Origin: Allobosea sp. UNC402CLCol
GTDB lineage: Bacteria; Pseudomonadota; Alphaproteobacteria; Rhizobiales; Beijerinckiaceae
NCBI RefSeq assembly: GCF_000745475.1
Contig: NZ_JQJJ01000010.1
Coordinates: 124,001 to 188,000 of the forward strand
Length of the DNA: 64,000 nucleotides
Reading direction: 5' to 3'
This document shows, one piece after another, positions 1 through 8,263 of this stretch (the first letter of the stretch is position 1; every line of letters starts with the position of its first letter). Both the position numbers and the translations under genes were made by a program. The notes beneath the pieces are model-generated. The model was not told the DNA's origin. It did no database searches and saw only the letters and a list, made by a program, of their open reading frames with translations.

Positions 1-263
1 TTTCCGATATCGATGCGGTTGCCGTGTGCCTGCTGAATGCGGGCTCGCTTCGCAGCGGTCGTTTTCTGGTCCGGCGGCTGAAGCGCCAATGGCCGGGTGT
101 CCGCATCGGCCTCGTGATCTGGCAGGACCCTGACGAGCCCGCACCCCCTGAGGCGGTCGGCCATGTCCCCGAGGCCGATTTCATCGCGCGCAGCTTCGGC
201 GAGGCGGTGGCGCGTATCGCCGGCGATGCAGTCGAGGTCGAGCGGCGTGAGCGGATCGCTTGA
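1..263 (+). CDS. C-terminal fragment of an unidentified protein (possibly the cytosolic tail of an AI-2E-type transporter)
   Basis: The reading frame is open from the window edge to a TGA at 261-263, giving 86 visible C-terminal residues; the start lies outside the window. The visible part has an alternating beta/alpha look (a hydrophobic stretch DAVAVCLLN, then a basic helix with RFLVRRLKRQW, then another strand RIGLVIW) and ends in an acidic tail. Cytosolic tails with an L-V-R-R-L-R/K motif occur on long alphaproteobacterial AI-2E family permeases, but the fragment is too short to be sure. High GC and normal codon use make this the last core gene before the lower-GC patch. Confidence 0.5.
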   Translation, partial: SDIDAVAVCLLNAGSLRSGRFLVRRLKRQWPGVRIGLVIWQDPDEPAPPEAVGHVPEADFIARSFGEAVARIAGDAVEVERRERIA

Positions 264-301
264 GCCGCCGACGCATGCGAAAGCTCAATGCAGCTATGTC
301 G

Positions 302-2094
302 TCACTTGAAGCGCTCGAACAGCGCGCCCATACGATCGGCGGGAACTTCTTTAACCTGCGGACCTTGCCGTTCTGGCCACTTCCCTCCCCAGTGCGAAGG
401 GTTGTTCTGACCAAGTATTTCAAAGACAAAAACAGTCTTGTCATAATACTGAACGCATTTGACGTGAGAGTTAACGTAAGATTTAAGTGGTTCCGATAGC
501 GCGGAGCGACCGACGCGTTCAGTGATATCTTGGAATAGCTGATCGAGATTCCTTCCGACATACTTCGCCTCGTGATCCACTCCGGTTATGTAAAAACCTC
601 CAAAAGAAAGCGGCTGGACGCCGAAGATCTTCTCAACCCTTGCCGCGGTCTGGGCATTCTCTGCAACTCCAACAAGCACGTAGCCCTTGTGGCCCTTGCC
701 GATGTTGGCAATCGCGGCACAGGTCTCCATGATCTTGTCGAAGGAGGCATCATCGAAGGACGGGGTCGTGTTTAGAGTGTAAAAACCCTGCTTGAAATCG
801 TAAGCTGCCTGCTCGGTCATGGAATTGGTAAGCAGATTCTGGAATTTTGTGACCCAATGGACCTTCGCTGGATCTGGGTTTTTATCATCTTCGAAGAACG
901 CCTGAATCCAGCCGACTACGGAGTCGACAGTCTTGCTGCGGTTCTCCGCACCCCACCTTCCGCCATCTTGGATGTCGATGCTCTTCCCGCAATCCGTCAG
1001 TCGCGATATTAGGCCCGCGCTATTCGAAACAACCATACTTTTTTTGACGATTAGGTCGTGAAGAGCAAGGAAAACAGCTTGGAAGTAGCGAGGCACCGGG
1101 TTGCCGCCGTTCCCGTTCGGAAATATTAGCCCAGCGAACGTGGCCTTAGCCTGACTGAGGAGCAGTGCCAGTGCGTCTTGTACGCGTTGATAATCCAGGT
1201 CGACGAGCTCCGGGCTGCGCTTCCTGATGGCCTGGTCGATAGCGTCAAATCGCGCCTTACTATTTGTCGTCATCGGGAAAGTCGCCCCGTAGTAGTCGTC
1301 AAATAGCTCCGTGCGGGACGCCACCGGCTCGTCCGAGATCATGTAGGCAAGGAGGTCGGCGACCATTTCCTCGTCGCGGCTCTGGCGAAGCTGGTCCTTC
1401 GTCAAAATGCCGTTCGCGACCCAAAAAACACTGTCGGCGCTGATTCCATAGTCCAGCTCCCTGTTTGTGATGCTGATCTTACTCATATCGCTTAGGAGAA
1501 GCAGGTCGGAGTTCGATGTGTCGCCGCGCACTCGCGCGGAGATCTGCCGGACGCACTCGCGAAGGCATCTGTCGCGCCTGCCGCCCGGAGTTCCTGCCGA
1601 GAAAGCTGACGGCCGCCAGAATTGATGCGCCGGAAGACTTCCTCAACCGAGTCGCCGCGCGCGGCTTCGTAGATCGAGAGAGGAACCGGGTAGGATGCTA
1701 CAGCGAGGCATCGTTCCCGGTCGAGGATCGGCGTCTTCTGCTGGACAACATTGCGATCAAAGAGGTCCTTCGTCGTCGCGAACGTATTCAGATCGAAATA
1801 GGCCCCGTCAATTGGGAATTCATTCCCAATAAAGGACGTTATGGCGTTCAAACGCTGCATCCCATCGATAATCTCAAGAGTACCGTCCTGGCGTCCGAGC
1901 GGCTCGGCGAGCAGAATAATTGGAACAGGGAACCCTCTTGTGATGGAATCAATAAAATTCTGCTTCTCTTCGATGGTCCAGATCAGTTTACGCTGATACC
2001 GCCTGTTTACGACGTACTTGTTATCTCGGAAGTTGATAAAGACGCGTTCGACCTGCTCGCCGCGGACGATCAATTCTTGTTGTGCTGCTGCCAT
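302..2094 (-). pseudogene. Frameshifted DUF262 (GmrS-like) protein with a C-terminal AlbA_2/Schlafen-like domain
   Basis: Two overlapping minus-strand frames (2094-1492, 200 aa; 1531-302, 409 aa) join into one protein of about 597 residues if one base is restored at about 1553-1555. After D-A-F-A-S the sequence continues in the other frame as VRQISARVRGDTSNSDL, which extends the second frame upstream of its GTG at 1531. The N-terminal part is a DUF262 domain: NRRYQRKLIW, then the IDGMQRLNAI signature (DGxQR), then RINSGGRQLSRQELR. DUF262 is the nuclease/NTPase-type domain of GmrSD-like type IV restriction systems and related defence proteins. Residues about 238-395 of the second frame resemble an AlbA_2 (Schlafen-type) fold: DFKQG, then an N-I-G region and GYVLVGVAEN. 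The gene sits in a lower-GC patch next to tRNA-Gly. It could be a real pseudogene, a phase-variable state or an assembly error. Confidence 0.75.
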
Positions 2095-2612
2095 CTTTTC
2101 TGCCGTCCTGAGTCGCCTCTACCGAGCCCAGCAATAAGGTATTCGAGTTGGATTTCCAGTGGTTCTGACACGGTCGGGGGCTGTCATTTGCCGCTTGCGG
2201 CGTCAGGCGACGGGGTACCGGCTTATCGTTTTGGCGCGAAGGGCTGAAGGCGACGCTCAGTTGCTATTGCCAAGTCCTGCGTGTGCATTGCTCGCAGCGG
2301 TCAGCAGTTCATTATCGGATGACATAGACGACGAACTTCCCCCCGCAAGCCGCGTTGCCGGTTGGATATCTCGAAGTTCGCGAAGGCAAGACAGATAAGT
2401 ATGCCGTTAAGTACAGGCACTCGTATGGCAATGGGCGGCGATCCAAGAGCCCAGAGCTTCACTACCGCCACCACAATCGCACGTACCTGTAACTGCGATG
2501 TAACCACGGGCTTTCGGAGCCCATCGGAAATCGCTCCGAACCGCCCGGGTCCAAAAAGCAAAAAGCGCCGGGAAACCCGACGCTTGCATGCTTCTCAAGT
2601 CCTGAGATTGTC
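2095..2612. other. Gene-poor lower-GC spacer between the DUF262 gene and tRNA-Gly, with one coding-like remnant
   Basis: No intact gene is supported here. A short plus-strand stretch at 2328-2492 reads as coding-like sequence in one frame (GYLEVREGKTDKYAVKYRH followed by a basic NGRRSK stretch) and ends in TAA; it has no start codon, and the neighbouring frame carries a plausible upstream part, so it looks like a decayed gene end. I do not recognise a family with confidence. The right end holds the tRNA-Gly terminator. There is no integrase, and I found no direct repeat of the tRNA 3' end at the far side of the patch. Confidence 0.4.
2557..2586 (-). terminator. Intrinsic terminator of tRNA-Gly
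   Basis: Read on the minus strand, the hairpin AGCGTCGGG-TTT-CCCGGCGCT (2584 to 2564, one mismatch in the stem) is followed by a run of T at 2563-2557. It lies about 28 bases beyond the tRNA 3' end and so fits as its transcription terminator. Confidence 0.75.
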
Positions 2613-2687
2613 TGGAGCGGGCGAAGGGATTCGAACCCTCGACCCCAACCTTGGCAAGGTTGTGCTCTACCCCTGAGCTACACCCGC
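2613..2687 (-). tRNA. tRNA-Gly (anticodon GCC)
   Basis: The minus strand gives a complete cloverleaf. The acceptor stem is GCGGGTG...CGCCCGC, the D-loop is AGCTCAGGGGTAGAGC, the anticodon arm carries GCC (plus-strand GGC at 2653-2655), the T-arm is GAGGGTTCGAATCCCTT, and a genomically encoded CCA lies at 2615-2613. GCC reads GGC and GGU glycine codons. Its 3' end faces the lower-GC patch, the usual orientation for an integration hot spot. Confidence 0.96.
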
Positions 2688-2965
2688 ATCCGAGACAGTC
2701 ACGCCGTGGCGGCGCGGCCGGGTTATTGCCCCAAAGCGCTGCGGAGTGCAAGCGTTTCGGCAAAGTTTTTTTGCCCCCTGTCGATAAATCCCGCAGCGGA
2801 CCGGCTTCGCGCCTCGGAATGCCGGAGGGCGGGGTCCGTCGATTCCGGGCCGGAGACGGCTCGGCGCGCGGCGCGGCCCGTCCTTGCCGGAAATGCGGAT
2901 TCCGCTGCCGCCTCAAATGGTCTAGAGCCGGATCGGATCGGATTGAAACGGTTTCCCGCCCCGCC

Positions 2966-3505
2966 ATGATTCCCACGTCCCATATCGTCCCTCTGACCGA
3001 TGCGGAGCTGTGCGCGCGCCTCGCGGCGAGCGGCATCGCGTTCCACCGCACCGACCATCCGGCCGTGTTCACGGTGGCGGAGACCGCGCCGCATCGCGAC
3101 ATGATGATCGGATTGCAGACCAAGAACCTGTTCCTGAAGGACAAGAAGGGCCGGCTCTTCCTGGTCTCGGCCAAATCCGACGCACGCATCGACCTGAAGC
3201 GCTTGCACGAGACGCTGGGCGCCAGCGGCCGGCTGTCCTTCGGGTCGGCCGAATTGCTGCTGGAGAAGCTGGGCGTCACGCCGGGCTCGGTCACGGCCTT
3301 TGCCGTCGTCAACGATCGCGAAGGGGCGGTGACCATGGTGCTCGACGCCAATCTGACGACCGGCGAGGAGGTCAACTTCCATCCCCTGGTCAACACCGCG
3401 ACCCTGCGCATCGGCCGGGACGATCTCGTCGCCTTCCTGCGCGAGACCGGCCATGAGCCGCTGATCGTCGATTTGCCGGTGCCGCCCGATGGACAGAACG
3501 GCTAA
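2966..3505 (+). CDS. Ala-tRNA(Pro) deacylase of the ProXp-ala/PrdX type (YbaK/ProX superfamily)
   Basis: The 179-residue protein is a stand-alone editing domain homologous to the insertion domain of bacterial prolyl-tRNA synthetase. Enzymes of this type hydrolyse alanine mischarged on tRNA-Pro in the cytoplasm; many alphaproteobacterial ProRS enzymes lack the editing insert and rely on this free factor. The visible signatures are TKNLFLKDKKGRLFLV (residues 52-67), GVTPGSVTAFAVVND (103-117) and NFHPLVNTATL (137-147). I chose the ATG at 2966 because it begins the conserved domain at the family's normal length; upstream in-frame sequence is non-coding in character. Specificity for Ala rather than Cys is inferred from the FLKDKKG and GVTPG motifs. 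Confidence 0.9.
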   Translation: MIPTSHIVPLTDAELCARLAASGIAFHRTDHPAVFTVAETAPHRDMMIGLQTKNLFLKDKKGRLFLVSAKSDARIDLKRLHETLGASGRLSFGSAELLLEKLGVTPGSVTAFAVVNDREGAVTMVLDANLTTGEEVNFHPLVNTATLRIGRDDLVAFLRETGHEPLIVDLPVPPDGQNG

Positions 3506-3600
3506 AGCTCCCCATTTAAGGGGCGGCCGCGTCGCGGCCGCCAATTGCTGAAAACGCACGAATCCGAACGTCGGAACGACGGCATCACGAAGGGCGACCC

Positions 3601-4500
3601 ATGCTGGTCAATGGCGAGGCGGCCGAGCAACCCGGCCTGATCAAGGACACCACCACCCAGGGCTTCCGCCAGGACGTCATCGCCGAATCGATGCAGCAGC
3701 CGGTGCTGGTCGATTTCTGGGCGCCGTGGTGCGGGCCGTGCAAGCAGCTGACGCCCGTCATCGAGAAGGCGGTCAAGGCCGCCGGCGGCAAGGTCAAGCT
3801 CGTCAAGATGAACATCGACGAGCACCCGCAGATCTCCGGCCAGCTCGGCATCCAGTCGATTCCCGCCGTCATCGCCTTCAAGCAGGGCCAGCCGATCGAC
3901 GGTTTCATGGGCGCGCAGCCGGAAAGCCAGGTGAAAGCCTTCATCGAGCGCCTGGTCGGGCCGGTCGGGCCGGGCGAGGCGGAGGAGCTGATCGCGGCGG
4001 CTCAGGAAGCGCTCGCGGCCGGCGATGCCGCCGGGGCGAGCGAGCTCTACGGGCATGCCCTGCAGCTGGAGCCGGAGAACCTCGGCGCCATCGCCGGGCT
4101 CTCGCGGCTGCATCTCGACACCGGCGACATCGAGGGCGCCAAGGGCATCCTCGCCATGGCGCCGCAGGAGAAGGCGAACGACCAGGCGATCGCCGCCGTG
4201 CGGGCCGCGATCGAGCTTGCCGAGCAGGCCGCCTCGCTCGGCGACACGGCCGAGCTCGAGGCGAAGGTCGCCGCCGATCCGAAGGACCATCAGGCGCGCT
4301 TCGATCTCGCGCTGGCGCTCAATGCGCGCGACAAGCGCGAGGAGGCCGTTGACCATCTGATCGCCATCATCAAGGCCGACAGGAAGTGGAACGACGATGG
4401 CGCGCGCAAGCAGCTCCTCCAGTTCTTCGAGGCCTGGGGGCCGATGGACGAGGCAAGCGTGGGCGGACGCCGGAAGCTGTCGACCCTGCTGTTTTCCTGA
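3601..4500 (+). CDS. cnoX: Chaperedoxin CnoX/YbbN: thioredoxin domain fused to TPR-like repeats
   Basis: The 299-residue protein has a thioredoxin fold at residues about 12-115 with the active-site motif WCGPC (43-47), then helical TPR-like repeats to the C-terminus. This is the CnoX (YbbN) architecture: a cytosolic holdase that protects unfolding proteins and cooperates with GroEL/DnaK. In E. coli the motif is degenerate (SxxC). Here both cysteines are present, so disulfide reductase activity is also likely; this is inferred from the motif. The start ATG at 3601 is 95 bases after the deacylase gene, and the next gene follows 15 bases after the stop, so 3601-6593 is probably one transcription unit. 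Confidence 0.92.
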   Translation: MLVNGEAAEQPGLIKDTTTQGFRQDVIAESMQQPVLVDFWAPWCGPCKQLTPVIEKAVKAAGGKVKLVKMNIDEHPQISGQLGIQSIPAVIAFKQGQPIDGFMGAQPESQVKAFIERLVGPVGPGEAEELIAAAQEALAAGDAAGASELYGHALQLEPENLGAIAGLSRLHLDTGDIEGAKGILAMAPQEKANDQAIAAVRAAIELAEQAASLGDTAELEAKVAADPKDHQARFDLALALNARDKREEAVDHLIAIIKADRKWNDDGARKQLLQFFEAWGPMDEASVGGRRKLSTLLFS

Positions 4501-4515
4501 AGCGAGGATGCGCGG

Positions 4516-5187
4516 ATGGGCATGAACGCCGTCTACAAGGGGGCCGGGGATTGCCCGCAGGTGATCCCGCTCTTCCCTTTGACCGGCGCGCTCTTGCTCC
4601 CGCGCGGACAGATGCCGCTCAATATCTTCGAGCCGCGCTATCTGGCGATGATCGATGACGCGATCCGGGGCGACCGCGTCATCGGGATGATCCAGCCCGA
4701 GCCGGATGACGGTCGCCGCGTCGAGATTCCGCCGCTGGTCAGGGTCGGCTGTCTCGGCCGCATCACCCAGTTCGCCGAGACCGGCGACGATCGCTACATC
4801 ATCAGCCTGACCGGCATCAGCCGTTTCCGCATCGTGGAGGAATTGTCCGTGGTGACGCCCTACCGGCAGGGACGGGTGGATTACGAGCCCTTCGCGGTCG
4901 ATTTCATCGCCCGCTCGGGCGAGGAGGCGGTCGATCGCGACGGGCTGCTCAAGGCGTTGCGCGACTTCGCCAAGGCAAACGACCTCAAGATCGACTGGAA
5001 GGGCGTCCATGAGGCGCCGAACGAGGCGCTGGTCAACGCGTTGGCGATGATGTGCCCCTTCGGCCCGCGCGAGAAGCAGGCGCTGCTGGAGGCGCGCAGC
5101 CTCAAGGAGCGCGCCGAGGTGCTGGTGGCGATCACCGAGATCGAGCTGGCGCGCGGCGGCGGCGATCCGGACACGACGCTGCAGTGA
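4516..5187 (+). CDS. LON peptidase substrate-binding domain protein (stand-alone Lon N-domain)
   Basis: This is a 223-residue cytosolic protein made only of the Lon N-terminal (PUA-like) domain. It opens with the typical strand-turn IPLFPLTGALLLPRGQMPL and F-E-P-R-Y (about residues 18-44) and has no AAA+ or protease part, so it cannot be a Lon protease. Stand-alone copies are common in proteobacteria, often beside a thioredoxin/YbbN gene as here. Their job is not firmly known; binding of unfolded or specific peptides is inferred from the Lon domain. Its TGA overlaps the GTG start of the next gene (GTGA), which suggests translational coupling. Confidence 0.9.
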   Translation: MGMNAVYKGAGDCPQVIPLFPLTGALLLPRGQMPLNIFEPRYLAMIDDAIRGDRVIGMIQPEPDDGRRVEIPPLVRVGCLGRITQFAETGDDRYIISLTGISRFRIVEELSVVTPYRQGRVDYEPFAVDFIARSGEEAVDRDGLLKALRDFAKANDLKIDWKGVHEAPNEALVNALAMMCPFGPREKQALLEARSLKERAEVLVAITEIELARGGGDPDTTLQ

Positions 5188-6593
5188 GCTCCGCCATTTC
5201 CTCGTCCGAGCCGGTTGCCGTCGCGCCGCCGTCGATCTGGCCGCCGCGGCGCGCGGTCGTGGCGTGGATTTTCTTCGACTGGTCGGCGCAGCCTTTCTTC
5301 ACGCTGATCACCACCTTCGTCTTCGCACCGTTCTTCGCCTCGGCCCTGGCGAGCGATGCGGCGGAGGGGCAGGCGCTGTGGGGCTATGCCACGGGCTTCG
5401 CCGGCTTCTGCATCGCGCTGCTCTCGCCGCTGCTCGGCGGCGTCGCCGACCGGACGGGGCCGCGCAAGCCCTGGATCGCGGCCTTCGGGGCGCTGCTGGT
5501 GATCGGTTCGGCCATGCTCTGGTTCGCGGTGCCCGGCTCGCCATGGGCGGTGACGATCGCGCTCGCCGGCTTCGTCATCGCGACGGTCGGCGCCGAATTC
5601 GCGACGACCTTCAACAATGCGATGATGACGCGGCTGGTGCCGGCGGAGCGGCTGGGCTGGCTCTCCGGCACGGGCTGGGCGGTCGGCTATCTCGGCGGGC
5701 TTCTCTCGCTGGCGGTGACGCTTGGCCTGCTGGCGGCCGATCCGCATACCGGCAAGACGCTGGCCGGGCTGTCGCCGATCTTCGGGCTCGATGCCGCCAG
5801 CCGCGAGGGCGACCGTTTCTCCGGGCCGCTGACGGCGCTATGGTTCATCGTCTTCGTCGCGCCGATGTTCCTGCTCACTCCCGACTCGCCGCGAACCGGG
5901 ATGCGGCTCAAGGAAGCGGCGCAAGGCGGCGTCGGGCGGCTCAAGGCGACGATCGCGGAATTGCCCAAGCTGCCTGCGCTCGGGCGTTTCCTGCTCGCGA
6001 ACATGATCTACCAGGATGCGCTGGTCGCGCTCTTCGCCTTCGGCGGCATCTATGCGGCCGGCGTCTTCGGCTGGCAGACCATCGAGCTCGGCGTCTTCGG
6101 CATCCTGCTCACCGTCACCGGCACGCTCGGCGCCTGGCTCGGTGGCAAGCTCGACGATGCCATCGGCGGCAAGCCGGTGATCCTGGGCTCGATCGCCTGC
6201 CTGCTCTTCGCCTGCCTCGGCATTCTCTCGCTGAGCGCCGACCATATCCTGTTTGTGGTCCCGGCCGCCCCGCCTGTCCCGGGCGACGGACTCTATGCCT
6301 CGCTGCCGGAGAAGGTCTATCTCGGCCTCGGCCTGCTGATCGGCCTCGTCGCCGGGCCCATGCAGGCGGCTTCGCGCAGCCTGCTGGCGCGGCTCGCGCC
6401 GGAAGGGCGGATCGGCGAGTTCTTCGGGCTCTTCGCCCTGTCGGGGAAGGTGACGTCCTTCATGGGGCCGACGCTGGTCGCGCTGGCGACGAGCGTTTTC
6501 GCCAGCCAGCGCGCGGGCCTGGCGGTGCTGATCGTGTTCTTCCTGGCGGGCGGGGCGCTTTTGGCGGGTGTTAACGTGAAACGGGCGCCGTAG
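5184..6593 (+). CDS. MFS transporter, UMF1 (Atg22-like) family
   Basis: The 469-residue membrane protein has about 12 hydrophobic segments and a long cytoplasmic loop near residues 195-260. The N-terminal WIFFDWSAQPFFTLITTF matches the UMF1/Atg22-like branch of the major facilitator superfamily, which starts with a similar W-x-x-(Y/F)-D-W motif. A loop GGVADRTGPRKPW between segments 2 and 3 is the classic MFS motif. The substrate is unknown; eukaryotic Atg22 effluxes amino acids from the vacuole, but this cannot be transferred safely. The start is the GTG at 5184 overlapping the preceding stop; longer in-frame starts would overlap the Lon-domain gene. Confidence 0.88.
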   Translation: MSSAISSSEPVAVAPPSIWPPRRAVVAWIFFDWSAQPFFTLITTFVFAPFFASALASDAAEGQALWGYATGFAGFCIALLSPLLGGVADRTGPRKPWIAAFGALLVIGSAMLWFAVPGSPWAVTIALAGFVIATVGAEFATTFNNAMMTRLVPAERLGWLSGTGWAVGYLGGLLSLAVTLGLLAADPHTGKTLAGLSPIFGLDAASREGDRFSGPLTALWFIVFVAPMFLLTPDSPRTGMRLKEAAQGGVGRLKATIAELPKLPALGRFLLANMIYQDALVALFAFGGIYAAGVFGWQTIELGVFGILLTVTGTLGAWLGGKLDDAIGGKPVILGSIACLLFACLGILSLSADHILFVVPAAPPVPGDGLYASLPEKVYLGLGLLIGLVAGPMQAASRSLLARLAPEGRIGEFFGLFALSGKVTSFMGPTLVALATSVFASQRAGLAVLIVFFLAGGALLAGVNVKRAP

Positions 6594-6610
6594 CGCCCGT
6601 CTGTCACCGC

Positions 6611-6702
6611 CGTCATGCTCGGGCCTGACCCGAGCATCTTTGAAACCAGCTGTCTCTCGTCATGAGTCTCGGGTCGCCGCTCCGCGGCGCCCGAGAATGA
6701 CA
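6611..6702. repeat. Two copies of a dispersed CTCGGG...CCCGAG palindrome between convergent genes
   Basis: Copy one (6611-6638) reads CGTCATGCTCGGG then cctga then CCCGAGCATC. Copy two (6658-6702) is longer, with a CTCGGG arm, a GC-rich inner hairpin and CCCGAGAATGACA. The pair lies between the ends of the MFS gene and homospermidine synthase, where it can act as a bidirectional transcription barrier. Related copies are at 9114-9187, 23996-24017, 38826-38864 and 62381-62483. Confidence 0.8.
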
Positions 6703-6709
6703 TCCAGCC

Positions 6710-8146
6710 TTACCGAACCAGGATGTTCCTGAACTGCCAGGGATCGCTGGTATCGATGTCCTCCGGGAACAGGCCCGGGCGGCCGTCGAGCGGGGTCCAG
6801 TCGGTGTAATAGCCCTTCACCGGACCGAGATAGGGCATCTGGATTCCCAGGCAGCGGTCGAGATCCATCTCCTCGACCTCGACGATGCCGGCATTGGGAT
6901 TCTCGAGCGCCCAGACCATGCCGGCGAGCACGGCCGAGGTGACCTGCAGGCCGGTCGCGGTCTGATAGGGAGCGAGCTTGCGGGCTTCCTCGGTGGAGAG
7001 CTGCGAGCCGAACCAGTAGGCGCCCTTGTCGTGGCCGTAGAGCAGCACGCCGAGCTCGTCGATGCCGTCGACGACCTCGTTCTCCTCGAGGATGTGGTGC
7101 TTCTCCTGCGGACGGCCGGCATTGCCGAACATCTCGTGGAGCGAGAGCACCGCATCGTTCGCAGGGTGATAGGCGTAGTGGCAGGTCGGCCGGTAGATCG
7201 CCTTGCCGCTCTCGTCGCGCACGGTGAAATAGTCCGCGATCGAGATCGACTCGTTATGCGTCACCAGGAAGCCGTATTGCGGGCCCGGCGTCGGGCACCA
7301 GCTGCGCACCTTGGTCTCGGCGCCGGGCTGCATCAGGTAGATCGCGGCCTGGGAGCCGGTCTCGTGGGTGCGGGCATTCTCCGGCATCCATTTCTCATGG
7401 GTGCCCCAGCCGAGCTCGGCCGGCTGCACGCCCTCGGAGATGAAGCCCTCGACCGACCAGGTGTTGACGAAGACGCCGGGCGGCTTGGGGTTCTTCGAAC
7501 GCTGCGTGTCGCGCTCGGCGATATGGATGCCCTTGACGCCGACCTGCTTCATCAGCGCGGCCCATTCCTCGCGGGTCTTCGGCTGCGGCACGTTGAGGCG
7601 CATGTCGGCGGCGACGTTCAGCAGGGCCTTCTTGGCGAGCCAGGAGGCCATGCCCGGATTGGCGCCGCAGCAGGAAATGGCCGTCGTCGAACCAGGCTGA
7701 CGGGCGCGCTTGGCGGCCAGCGTCATCTCGCGCAGGGCATAGTTCGAACGCTCGCCCGGCCCCTTGCTCTCGTCGAAATAGAAGCCGAGCCAGGGCTCGT
7801 TGACGGTGTCGATATAAAGCGCCCCTAAGCTGGAGCAGAATTCCATCAGGTCGCGCGAGCCGGTGTCGCAGGACAGGTTCACGCAGAAACCCTGTCCTCC
7901 GCCGGCCGTCAGCAGCGGTTCGAGCAGCGCCTTGTAGTTCTCGGGCGTCAGCGCTTCCTGGATGAAGCGGATGCCACGCTCATCGAGGAGCGCCCGGTTC
8001 TCGTCGTCCGGCGCGATCACCACGAAGCGGCTCTTGTCGTATTTGAAATGCCGTTCGATCATCGGCAGCGTCCCGCGGCCGATCGAGCCGAAGCCGATCA
8101 TCACGATCGGGCCGGTGATCTCGCCGTATACGGGCCAATCCGTCAT
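6710..8146 (-). CDS. hss: Homospermidine synthase
   Basis: The 478-residue cytosolic NAD-dependent enzyme condenses two putrescines (or putrescine and spermidine) into sym-homospermidine, the characteristic long polyamine of many alphaproteobacteria. The N-terminal Rossmann motif GFGSIGRGTLPMI begins near residue 16, and the length matches the family (about 477-480). The start is the ATG at 8146, preceded by AGGAGTT seven bases upstream; the longer open frame adds unrelated residues. Putrescine would come from the ornithine decarboxylase encoded at 13180-14325 on the same strand. The two genes are separated by the glycerophosphodiester operon and are not obviously co-transcribed. Confidence 0.95.
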   Translation of the reverse strand: MTDWPVYGEITGPIVMIGFGSIGRGTLPMIERHFKYDKSRFVVIAPDDENRALLDERGIRFIQEALTPENYKALLEPLLTAGGGQGFCVNLSCDTGSRDLMEFCSSLGALYIDTVNEPWLGFYFDESKGPGERSNYALREMTLAAKRARQPGSTTAISCCGANPGMASWLAKKALLNVAADMRLNVPQPKTREEWAALMKQVGVKGIHIAERDTQRSKNPKPPGVFVNTWSVEGFISEGVQPAELGWGTHEKWMPENARTHETGSQAAIYLMQPGAETKVRSWCPTPGPQYGFLVTHNESISIADYFTVRDESGKAIYRPTCHYAYHPANDAVLSLHEMFGNAGRPQEKHHILEENEVVDGIDELGVLLYGHDKGAYWFGSQLSTEEARKLAPYQTATGLQVTSAVLAGMVWALENPNAGIVEVEEMDLDRCLGIQMPYLGPVKGYYTDWTPLDGRPGLFPEDIDTSDPWQFRNILVR

Positions 8147-8263
8147 TCTTTTGAACTCCTGGGTTCGGGAAACATTGAAGCGAAGGCTGGTATGGGCGGG
8201 CGGCCCCGGCGTCAACAGCCGCGGCAGCATCGGACCGATGCGCCAGGTCCGCCCGCGCCGGAT

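Noticed and set aside
2362..2676. A 104-codon plus-strand frame running into the tRNA
   Set aside because: It overlaps tRNA-Gly antisense and its terminator; the composition is not coding-like.
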